Shown here piece after piece: positions 43,651-50,402 of a DNA stretch of 64,000 nt. Every line of letters starts with the position of its first letter. Positions within the stretch are counted from its first letter, which is position 1. The position numbers and the translations under genes were made by a program. The DNA comes from Desulfosporosinus sp. (lineage in GTDB: Bacteria; Bacillota; Desulfitobacteriia; Desulfitobacteriales; Desulfitobacteriaceae). The stretch covers positions 1 to 64,000 of the forward strand of contig JAIMKP010000015.1 of assembly GCA_020692355.1 (NCBI GenBank). The letters are read 5' to 3'. The notes under the pieces were generated by a model. It did no database searches. It saw nothing but the letters and a program-made list of their open reading frames with translations, and was not told the origin of the DNA.

Positions 43651-43848
43651 ATGGCTCAAAATCGTTTCAAAAGTCCGGTTGCCTGGGCATCGTTAGCCGC
43701 ATTAGTCCTTTTCATTCTAAAGACCTATGGGTTACTTGCGCCGATTGGCCTGACCGAGGACAGCTTTAAAGAACTTACCACCCTTATCTTTGGTGCAGCC
43801 ACAGCTTTTGGCATTCTAAACAACCCTACCAGCAAAGATACTTTCTAA
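43651..43848 (+). CDS. Phage holin, phi LC3-like
   Basis: A 65-aa protein with two membrane stretches (PVAWASLAALVLFILKTYGL; LTTLIFGAATAFGILNNPT) joined by an acidic turn, and the conserved ILNNPT end of the phi LC3 holin family. It makes the membrane lesion that releases the amidase. GGGAGG precedes ATG 43651. Confidence 0.9.
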   Translation: MAQNRFKSPVAWASLAALVLFILKTYGLLAPIGLTEDSFKELTTLIFGAATAFGILNNPTSKDTF

Positions 43849-43878
43849 ACGCGGTTAGGCGGAGTCGCATGGCTTAAG

Positions 43879-43932
43879 CAACTTGACTTCTATCAAGTTG
43901 AGAGTGATGAATAGAATGCTAATTTGATAGAA
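43879..43932. promoter_or_regulatory. Nested inverted repeats upstream of the recombinase genes
   Basis: CAACTTGA (43879-43886) pairs with TCAAGTTG (43893-43900), and TTCTATCAA (43888-43896) is the inverse of TTGATAGAA (43924-43932). The overlapping arms form alternative structures directly before the first recombinase start. They could be a recombinase binding site, an operator, or part of attP. Confidence 0.4.
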
Positions 43933-43944
43933 AGGAGTAAAGCC

Positions 43945-45231
43945 ATGCGAGTGAGGATCATTGAGCCGACGGCCAAAAAGCAAATCCAAAAGAAAAGGGT
44001 CTGCGCTTATGCTAGGGTATCCACCGACCAGGACAAACAGGGCGAATCTTTGGAAAACCAGATGACCTATTACGAGAACCTCATCTCCTCAAATCCTGAG
44101 TACGAATATGTAGGGGTTTTTGCGGATCGGGGAATCACCGGAACGAAGGATAACCGCCCTGAGTTTCAGAGAATGCTTAACCTTTGCCGAGAAGGGAAAA
44201 TAGACCTCATCATTACGAAATCGATCTCACGGTTTGCAAGAAATACCGTGGTTGTGCTACAGACGGTCCGAGAACTTAAGGATATCGGGGTTGAGGTGAG
44301 ATTTGAAAAAGAGAATATCCAAACTCTCTCGGGGGACGGTGAGTTAATGCTTACCGTCCTTTCTTCTTTTGCCCAAGAGGAGAGCAAAAGTGTGAGCGAC
44401 AATATGAAGTGGCGGTACCGGAAGAAGTTTGAAAACGGAGAACTCGTTTTAAACACCCAGCGCTTTCTTGGCTATGACAAGGATGCCGATGAAAACTTGG
44501 TGATCAATCCTAAGGAAGCCGAGATCGTCAAACGGATTTATACGGAGTATTTAGCAGGAGACGGGTCCTTTAAAATTGCGAAACGGTTAGAGTCAGAAGG
44601 AGTCCCCACGGTTACTGGGTCCCGATGGAATGAATCGAGCATCCTCGATATTCTTAAGAACGAAAAGTACAAAGGGGATGTTAAACTCCAAAAGACCTAC
44701 AGAGACAACCACATCAACAAGCGAAAGAAAAGAAACCACGGCGAAGTGGATAGCTTCTATATTGAAAATAACCACTCGCCCATTGTGACCAAGGAAGTAT
44801 GGGAGCAAGTCCAGCTGGAGATGAAAAAACGGGCTGAGGCAAAAGGAAACTTTCAGGGCTCTACGAAAGGCCAGAACCGCTACCCGTTAACCGGGAAATT
44901 ATTCTGCGCGAAATGCGGATCCCCCTTAAGGCGGAGAACCTGGAACAGTAAACACGCCTGCCGCAAGATTGTCTGGCAATGCAGCAACTACATTGAAAAC
45001 GGCAAAGAGGCTTGCCCGGGTACGACCATTGAAGATAGCGTAATTGCAAGCGTTAACATACAGGGACCAACCGTTGTGGAGGAGGTTATGAAGAATGGCA
45101 AGAAACATTACCGTTATTCCAGCCAAGGGCAACCGGACAAGCCTCGCCGAGCACAGAAAGCCCCAGAAAAAGCGGATGGCCGCGTATTGCCGCGTGTCAA
45201 CCGACCAATTAGAACAGTTATCAAGCTATGA
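43945..45231 (+). CDS. Serine site-specific recombinase, first of a tandem pair
   Basis: A 428-aa large serine recombinase. Resolvase domain: CAYARVSTDQDKQGESLENQ with the nucleophile serine (about residue 24) and RFARN; recombinase domain (FLGYDKDADENLVINPKEAE; SSILDILKNEKYKGDVKLQK); zinc ribbon with CAKCGSPLRR. Large serine integrases usually have a longer coiled-coil end; here the last ~46 residues are arginine- and proline-rich and are read through the start of the next gene in another frame. AAGGAG precedes ATG 43945. It likely excises or integrates the prophage together with its partner. Confidence 0.9.
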   Translation: MRVRIIEPTAKKQIQKKRVCAYARVSTDQDKQGESLENQMTYYENLISSNPEYEYVGVFADRGITGTKDNRPEFQRMLNLCREGKIDLIITKSISRFARNTVVVLQTVRELKDIGVEVRFEKENIQTLSGDGELMLTVLSSFAQEESKSVSDNMKWRYRKKFENGELVLNTQRFLGYDKDADENLVINPKEAEIVKRIYTEYLAGDGSFKIAKRLESEGVPTVTGSRWNESSILDILKNEKYKGDVKLQKTYRDNHINKRKKRNHGEVDSFYIENNHSPIVTKEVWEQVQLEMKKRAEAKGNFQGSTKGQNRYPLTGKLFCAKCGSPLRRRTWNSKHACRKIVWQCSNYIENGKEACPGTTIEDSVIASVNIQGPTVVEEVMKNGKKHYRYSSQGQPDKPRRAQKAPEKADGRVLPRVNRPIRTVIKL

Positions 45232-46504
45232 TGCTCAGGTCAGTTACTACACCAACTTTATAACCAATCACCCGGATTATGAGATGGCGGGGATCTACGC
45301 GGATGAGGGCATTTCCGGCACTAACACCAAAAAGCGGGAGCAGTTTAACAAGATGATTGAGGATTGCAAAGCGGGAAAAATTGATATGGTCATTACCAAA
45401 TCCATTTCAAGGTTTGCAAGGAATACCCTGGACTGTTTGAACTTTGTAAGACTCCTCAAGGATTTAGGAATTGGAGTGATATTCGAAAAGGAAAACATTA
45501 ATTCCTTAGACAGTAAAGGAGAAGTCCTGCTTACGATTCTCAGCTCACTCGCCCAGGACGAGAGCCGGTCGATCTCGGAAAACTCAACCTGGGGTATCCG
45601 GAGACGATTTGAACAAGGAAAGGTTCAGGTCAACCAAACGAAGTTTCTGGGTTACGACAAAGATGAGAACGGAGACTTGGTGATTAATGAGAAGCAAGCT
45701 AAGATTGTACGAAGGATTTTTTCTGATTATCTGGATGGGAAAGGGCCCAATAGGATAGCCAAGGACCTGGAAAAAGAAAAGGTTCCGAAATGGGACGGTA
45801 CCTACAAATGGTACGAAAGCAGCATTCGGAAAATGCTCAGCAATGAAAAATACAAGGGTGACGCTCTTCTTCAAAAGACTTACACCGTCGATTTTCTTTC
45901 GAAGAAGCGGGCCGAAAATGATGGAGATGTTCCTCAATACTATGTTGAGAATAGCCACCCCGCCATTATTGATAAGGACACTTGGGAAGCGGTCCAGCTT
46001 GAAATGGAGAGACGGCGAGCTTATGCTGAGAAGCACGGGATCCACAAGGTTGATTACGCAACCCATGATAATCCCTTCGCCGGACGGATCATTTGCGGTA
46101 ACTGCGGTGGGGCATACGGAAGGAAGGTTTGGAATTCGACCGATGAAAGGCTCCGGAGGATTATCTGGCGGTGTAACAATAAATATTTAGCCAAAGGAGA
46201 AAAGGGGTGCGGGAGCGGGCATATTGATGATGGGGTTTTGTATCAGGCGTTTATAAGTGTGTTCAACGCGGTGGTTGAAAACAAGGATTACTTCATGGAA
46301 AAGTGGGCAGAACAGATTAACGGACAAGACATCCTTAAACGAGTCATGGCGAAGCGATTTATAGCTATATTCAAAATGTCAAAGCCGATTGACCGCTTTG
46401 ACGTAGACCTGTACTTTAAATTGACAGAAAAGATAACGGTTTTTGATGGTAAGCTAGTTGTCAGTCTGCTTGACGGGTCTGAAGTGGAATGCGAGATTGA
46501 ATAG
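45095..46504 (+). CDS. Serine site-specific recombinase, second of a tandem pair
   Basis: A 469-aa large serine recombinase: AAYCRVSTDQLEQLSSYDAQ (catalytic serine about residue 35), ISRFARNTLDCLNFVRLLKD, FLGYDKDENGDLVINEKQAK, SSIRKMLSNEKYKGDALLQK, and zinc ribbon CGNCGGAYGR with CNNKYLAKGEKGCG. About half of its residues are shared with the upstream recombinase in the conserved blocks, so the pair looks like an old duplication. GGAGGAGG sits 10 bp before ATG 45095, inside the upstream gene; the two genes overlap by 137 bp. In many clostridial prophages both partners are needed for integration or excision. Confidence 0.9.
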   Translation: MARNITVIPAKGNRTSLAEHRKPQKKRMAAYCRVSTDQLEQLSSYDAQVSYYTNFITNHPDYEMAGIYADEGISGTNTKKREQFNKMIEDCKAGKIDMVITKSISRFARNTLDCLNFVRLLKDLGIGVIFEKENINSLDSKGEVLLTILSSLAQDESRSISENSTWGIRRRFEQGKVQVNQTKFLGYDKDENGDLVINEKQAKIVRRIFSDYLDGKGPNRIAKDLEKEKVPKWDGTYKWYESSIRKMLSNEKYKGDALLQKTYTVDFLSKKRAENDGDVPQYYVENSHPAIIDKDTWEAVQLEMERRRAYAEKHGIHKVDYATHDNPFAGRIICGNCGGAYGRKVWNSTDERLRRIIWRCNNKYLAKGEKGCGSGHIDDGVLYQAFISVFNAVVENKDYFMEKWAEQINGQDILKRVMAKRFIAIFKMSKPIDRFDVDLYFKLTEKITVFDGKLVVSLLDGSEVECEIE

Positions 46505-46513
46505 GGGTATAAT

Positions 46514-46553
46514 CCGGCTAAGGTTACTTTTTGTAACTTTGGCCGGTTTTTTT
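46514..46553 (+). terminator. Strong terminator closing the recombinase operon
   Basis: CCGGCTAAGGTTAC (46514-46527) pairs with GTAACTTTGGCCGG (46533-46546) over all 14 bases with two G-U pairs and a TTTTT loop, followed by seven T. It marks the right-hand limit of prophage transcription. Confidence 0.92.
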
Positions 46554-46733
46554 ATTTTCATGACCAAATCGATATTGTTATCAGATTTTTGTCCCAATAA
46601 TGTGGTAATATGGGATTAATAAAATGAGATATGTGGTAGACAAATGGATTATAGGAACACGGAACCCTAAATCTAGGAATATAGGCCTAATATTAATCTG
46701 GGTTTTATTTTGGTTAGATAGGAGGGGAAAAAG
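46554..46733. other. Right prophage boundary region
   Basis: About 180 bp of A+T-rich sequence without a gene. It should contain attR and the promoter for the TIM-barrel gene. I see the ribosome site AGGAGGGG at 46720-46727 but no confident promoter, and no clear repeat shared with 8606-8809. Confidence 0.4.
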
Positions 46734-46742
46734 ATAGCCTAC

Positions 46743-47606
46743 TTGATTCCGATACAATACCACAAATGCATGTATCCTCAAGATATTAAACCAAAGATAC
46801 AAGAAGTAACTGGGCATTTCGACATCTCCATGGTATCAGTAACCAGAGACTATTCGTTACATACAGAGTATTGCTTCACCAGAAGAAAATTTGATTCAGT
46901 AGTTGTTAGAAGATACAGTTCTATCTGTGAAGCCAATAAGAGAGGAATACCAATGTTATGGTATTCGAAAGAGTGGGCGTTGGACTTTGCAGATTTTATA
47001 AGGGACCTAGCCCAAGACGCTCCGGGGCCAAGAGTAATCGAAATTCACCCGCCTTTTTCGGATTACAGTGATATTGGGAGCTTCCTCGATATCTACTCTA
47101 CATTTGAAAATAGAATAACGGAATACTTCCCTGATGTAACAATCCTGATTGAAAATAGAAGCGGTACTAGATACTCGGGTGGGGATTTTGTTGTTTCAAG
47201 AATCAATCAGCTTATAGAACTTTCCAACGAAATTGAGCAGCGTGGCTTTGCCTTGAGGGTTACCCTAGACATCCCCCAGCTTTTTACTGCTCACCAAATT
47301 ACCAAGTCAAGGATGAAGTCAATGGAAAATCTATTTACAGATATTAAAGACATTAGGCATAACATCTTAGGTATTCATTTGTGGGGAAAGCGGGACAGCG
47401 GGAATGGCCGGAGAGTCGCACACGTTGGTGATTTAAATGATTATTTTATGGAAGACATGAGTTACAAGAGTCGCTTCTTAACCAGCATGTTAGATGTATT
47501 TGATGATGATGTTTGCCGTTACTTTGTTCCGGAGGTCAATAGTGGTAGGGAAGACCTTGTTTCCATAGTTAATGATTTAAAGGAAGTTGGGTTTAAGTTT
47601 GTTTAG
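46743..47606 (+). CDS. TIM-barrel protein, endonuclease IV/xylose isomerase-like
   Basis: A 287-aa protein with beta-strand ends that carry likely metal ligands in barrel order: VIEIHPPFSD (about 99), ILIENRSGTRYSGGDF (about 137), LRVTLDIPQLFTAHQ (about 175), ILGIHLWGKRDSG (about 206), VAHVGDLNDYF (about 224) and VPEVNSGREDL (about 263). This order of E, E, D/H, H, D/H and E is that of the AP-endonuclease/sugar isomerase superfamily. The ribosome site AGGAGGGG is 15 bases from TTG 46743 but six from ATA 46734, so a start at ATA or a mutated ATG is possible. The next gene begins at its stop; the pair is a two-gene unit. Role in nucleic acid or base metabolism is inference. Confidence 0.6.
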   Translation: MIPIQYHKCMYPQDIKPKIQEVTGHFDISMVSVTRDYSLHTEYCFTRRKFDSVVVRRYSSICEANKRGIPMLWYSKEWALDFADFIRDLAQDAPGPRVIEIHPPFSDYSDIGSFLDIYSTFENRITEYFPDVTILIENRSGTRYSGGDFVVSRINQLIELSNEIEQRGFALRVTLDIPQLFTAHQITKSRMKSMENLFTDIKDIRHNILGIHLWGKRDSGNGRRVAHVGDLNDYFMEDMSYKSRFLTSMLDVFDDDVCRYFVPEVNSGREDLVSIVNDLKEVGFKFV

Positions 47607-47632
47607 TGAGTGTACTGCAAAGGAATGATGTT

Positions 47633-49036
47633 ATGGCAAGAGTAGCATTACTTTCATGTACGAGCCGCAAAAAACCATATCGATGCGAAGCGCGGGAATT
47701 GTATTCAGAGAGCCCACGTTTTCGCCGCGCTTATATGTATGCAAAGCTTGTTGCTGATAAAGTTTACATTTTATCAGCGAAATACGGTTTGGTTGCAGAG
47801 GACACAAGGATTGAACCATACAACGAAACTATTAAAGAAAAAGGTGTTCAGGAACGGCGAAAATGGGTAGAATCAGTAATTGATGGTTTAAAGAAAGTTG
47901 CAGATCTCGAACAGGACGAGTACATCATAATAGCAGGAGAGGCCTATAATGAATATCTTCTTCCACATCTAAAATCTTATTGGCTACCCCTCAAAGGAAG
48001 GGCTTTAGGCGAATGGATTCCGGAATTAGATAGGTTGATTCAGTCCGAAAATATGCCAGTTTCTGCAGATGCCCTACATAAACTGTTTAATGGGCTTCCG
48101 CGGCTAGATTGGACTATGATCAATAATATTCCATACCAAAACGGTATTTACATTATGTTTGAAAAAGGGCAAAGCTATCATGGTATAGATAGAATTGTAC
48201 GGGTGGGTACACATAGGGGTCAGGACAGGCTTAAGGCAAGATTGAAGGATCACTTTGTCAAGGAAAACGCTAATGGCAGTATTTTTAGAAAGAACATCGG
48301 AAGAGCATTTTTGAAAATGGCTGGAGATTCCTATCTGAAAATATGGGAACTCAAAATATGGGAACTCGATACATCGAAAGCCGATATTGTTAGGGATAAC
48401 GCCAATTTAATAGATGAACAAAAGGAAGCTAGTCTTGAAACAAGAATCAGCGATTACCTGAGGGCAAATATAACCTTTGTATGTTTTCCAGTGAAAACAG
48501 AAGCAGAAAGGCTTCGATTGGAAGAAGGTATTATTTCGACGTTAAACAAGCAACCAGATTTTGGGTCTAGTAATGACTGGTTGGGCTTACAGAGTCCAAT
48601 ATCAGAAATAAGAGATAGCGCTCTTTGGAATCGGCAGGGCCTAGACGGTCAGACTTTAAGTGAGGATGACTTTGAACGTATTAAGTGGCTTTCAAGGTTC
48701 GGTGATCATGGTAACGGAGCTTTACCTGCTATAAAACGAAAGGCTGAACGACCAACAAGTCAGGCTATTGTAGATGGAAAATCCTCAATGACAGGTAAAA
48801 AAACGGCTGGTGATGTCCGTCAATATATAGAGCACTTATTCAATGAAGCAAAGCTGCGCGGCGAAAAGTATTTAGACTTGGTTTCAGGGCAAATACATAA
48901 AGAGCTTGGTATGCAAAACAGAATGCCGCAGGTTTGCAGGATCATGTATGAAAAGATGGGTGCAAATGATCAAATTTTGCACACCACACCTAGCGGCAAT
49001 AGTTCTACTATAAAAATAAGATTCTATATCACATAA
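47633..49036 (+). CDS. DUF6884 domain plus GIY-YIG nuclease-like protein
   Basis: A 467-aa protein. Residues 1-135 match DUF6884 (ARVALLSCTSRKKPYRCEAR; YILSAKYGLVAEDTRIEPYN; YIIIAGEAYNEYLLPHL), a YaaA-like group. Residues about 165-300 have a GIY-YIG core (NGIYIMFEKGQSYHGIDRIV, RVGTHRGQDRLKARLKDHFV, where G-I-Y, R-V-G-T and R are in place; a late E is EEGIISTLN). The C-terminal 90 residues (TAGDVRQYIEHLFNEAKLRG) look like a DNA-binding helical domain seen fused to nucleases. ATG 47633 follows AAGGAATG; GTG 47606 is an alternative. It is coupled to the TIM-barrel gene. A nuclease or DNA-modification role is inferred. Confidence 0.7.
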   Translation: MARVALLSCTSRKKPYRCEARELYSESPRFRRAYMYAKLVADKVYILSAKYGLVAEDTRIEPYNETIKEKGVQERRKWVESVIDGLKKVADLEQDEYIIIAGEAYNEYLLPHLKSYWLPLKGRALGEWIPELDRLIQSENMPVSADALHKLFNGLPRLDWTMINNIPYQNGIYIMFEKGQSYHGIDRIVRVGTHRGQDRLKARLKDHFVKENANGSIFRKNIGRAFLKMAGDSYLKIWELKIWELDTSKADIVRDNANLIDEQKEASLETRISDYLRANITFVCFPVKTEAERLRLEEGIISTLNKQPDFGSSNDWLGLQSPISEIRDSALWNRQGLDGQTLSEDDFERIKWLSRFGDHGNGALPAIKRKAERPTSQAIVDGKSSMTGKKTAGDVRQYIEHLFNEAKLRGEKYLDLVSGQIHKELGMQNRMPQVCRIMYEKMGANDQILHTTPSGNSSTIKIRFYIT

Positions 49037-49055
49037 AACTTGGTTTTTAAAACGT

Positions 49056-49112
49056 AATCCCTCCTTGACAAGTGTTGCTCTTTGAGCGATGAATCCTTGT
49101 CAAGGAGGGATT
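49056..49112 (+). promoter_or_regulatory. Perfect 17-bp inverted repeat containing a ribosome site
   Basis: AATCCCTCCTTGACAAG (49056-49072) is the exact inverse of CTTGTCAAGGAGGGATT (49096-49112), with a 23-nt loop. The 3' arm contains AAGGAGGG, the ribosome site of the HTH/zinc gene starting at 49118. As RNA it would hide the site; as DNA it could be an operator or an element end. No T run follows, so a terminator is less likely. Confidence 0.7.
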
Positions 49113-49117
49113 CAGAA

Positions 49118-49620
49118 ATGACAGATGAACAAAGGCAAAAGATTAAAATGCTACGATACCAAGGTTTTGGCTACAAAAAATAGCAAATGAAGTAGGGGTA
49201 TCAAGAGACTCGGTTAGGTGCTATTGCCGGAGGAATGGTTTAGGCGGATGTGGGGCGGAGTTAATTTCGGAATATCAAACCGTTATGAAAGAAGAATTTA
49301 AGTATATCCTATGTCTTAATTGTGGTTCGGAAATTAAACAAAAGAAGCTTGGACGGAAGAAAAAATACTGCTCGATGAGCTGCAAAAGTGAGTGGGAGAA
49401 GGTTCATAAAAAATCATACACTGTTACATGTGAGTATTGCGGAAAAGAGTTTAAATCCTTAGGAGTTAAAGGACGAAAGTTTTGCAGCCAGGAGTGTTAT
49501 CAGCGGGATCGATTTTGGCGGGAGGAAGATGCTGCGGAAGTTGCGAAGAAGATTCTAGAGTTTAAAAAAGTAAACCACTTGCCGAAATGGCTTAAGGATT
49601 TACTCCTGTCAAACACATGA
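49118..49620 (+). pseudogene. HTH/zinc-finger phage-type protein with an A-run frameshift
   Basis: The gene opens MTDEQRQKIKMLRYQGFGYK and stops at TAG after an A-run near 49176; one extra A restores IANEVGVSRDSVRCYCRRNG and an open frame to 49620 with two cysteine sets (CLNCGSEIKQ with CSMSCKSEW; CEYCGKEF with CSQECYQRDRFW). The order and spacing match the intact relative at 21596. It is either phase-variable in the A-run, a lesion or a base-call error. A start at ATG 49285 would make only the zinc-finger half. Its presence outside the prophage suggests an older phage remnant. Confidence 0.65.
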
Positions 49621-50402
49621 GAATTATTATCACGTAGGGGGTATATGTTCTTTAGTTTCGCGCAGAGCTCAGTTGCAGTGGGTATGCGCGAATTGAATTA
49701 TGGGGATACAGTGTTTTATACCATCCTGCTAAAGCCCAGCAAAATCGGCATTTCCCAAAACCAAGAAATGTAAATCATTTTGCGTATTGGGTAGAACTCA
49801 CGCCCCCCGAACCCCCTAAAAAGACCCCCTGGGTATTAGCGTTAAGAGTTTGAGAATCAGTATCAATAGCTAGTCCAAACACACGTTGAGACAGTAGTAA
49901 GTCTAGAAAAATAGACATCTTGAAAGCTGCTTGTAGAAAGGGTTTCAGGGTTTATGGGTAAAATGTATAACGATTAAATAGGCCCAGCTAGGCACTTGGG
50001 AACATGTTATTAGGGGTCGGTTTTGACGATTTTAGGGTAGGGTGCGCACACGGGAACATATTAAATATGTAAATGGTTCCAATGTAGATGGTAGGTTTTG
50101 CCGTCCGGGCAAAAGGGGGCCACTGAAAAAGTTTATGATCTGTCAGATCGTTTTGAACGGTCTGATTTTTTTCTTGGATTATATCTGCTATCATAGCAGG
50201 AAATGCAGGAAAGATGTGGAATCCTTAGAGGGAAATTATGCGGGGGCAAAAAAAAACACCTCTCACAGTAGAGTGATGTGGAACTACATGTGCGAATTCT
50301 TCAAAGGGGTTATTGAAGAGTAAAATTTGTGACATTGGCTTGGTAATACCGATATTTTAGGGGGGATTTGCAGTGTAATAAAAAGGGAAGGGGAATTAGA
50401 TT
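49621..50402. other. Non-coding stretch between the HTH remnant and the SF2 helicase
   Basis: No gene is supported. A C-rich patch CGCCCCCCGAACCCCCT followed by GACCCCCTGGG lies at about 49801-49833 and recalls the C-rich patch near 21300 in the prophage. A terminator-like hairpin sits at 50143-50171. A 93-residue open frame at 50042-50323 has no ribosome site, runs through the hairpin and looks random. Confidence 0.4.
50143..50171 (+). terminator. Terminator hairpin
   Basis: CAGATCG and CGGTCTG pair around TTTTGAA (with one G-U pair), followed by ATTTTTTT. It would isolate the SF2 helicase gene from upstream transcription. Confidence 0.6.

Larger units (their letters stand above)
8810..46553 (+). 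mobile_element. Siphovirus-type prophage, complete gene complement
   Basis: All modules of a long-tailed phage are present in the usual order: early regulation and replication (9-20 kb), packaging (25-27 kb), head, connector and tail genes (28.5-42.6 kb), lysis (42.6-43.9 kb) and two serine recombinases (43.9-46.5 kb), ending at a strong terminator. Genes either side (ABC-3C operon; TIM-barrel/GIY-YIG pair) are not phage genes. The exact ends are uncertain because I found no att repeat; the left limit is the first phage-like frame after the divergent ABC-3C promoter and the right limit is the terminator after the recombinases. No CI-type repressor or tyrosine integrase is seen. Confidence 0.85.

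Noticed and set aside
8606-46742. att core repeat between the two prophage borders
   Set aside because: Best shared words (such as ATATTGT, TATCAAGT) are 7-8 bp and expected by chance in A+T-rich sequence.
49056-49112. 17-bp inverted repeat as a rho-independent terminator for the GIY-YIG gene
   Set aside because: The loop is 23 bases and no T run follows; the 3' arm carries a ribosome site instead.
50042-50323. 93-residue open frame upstream of the SF2 helicase
   Set aside because: No ribosome site, crosses a terminator hairpin, and the sequence looks random.
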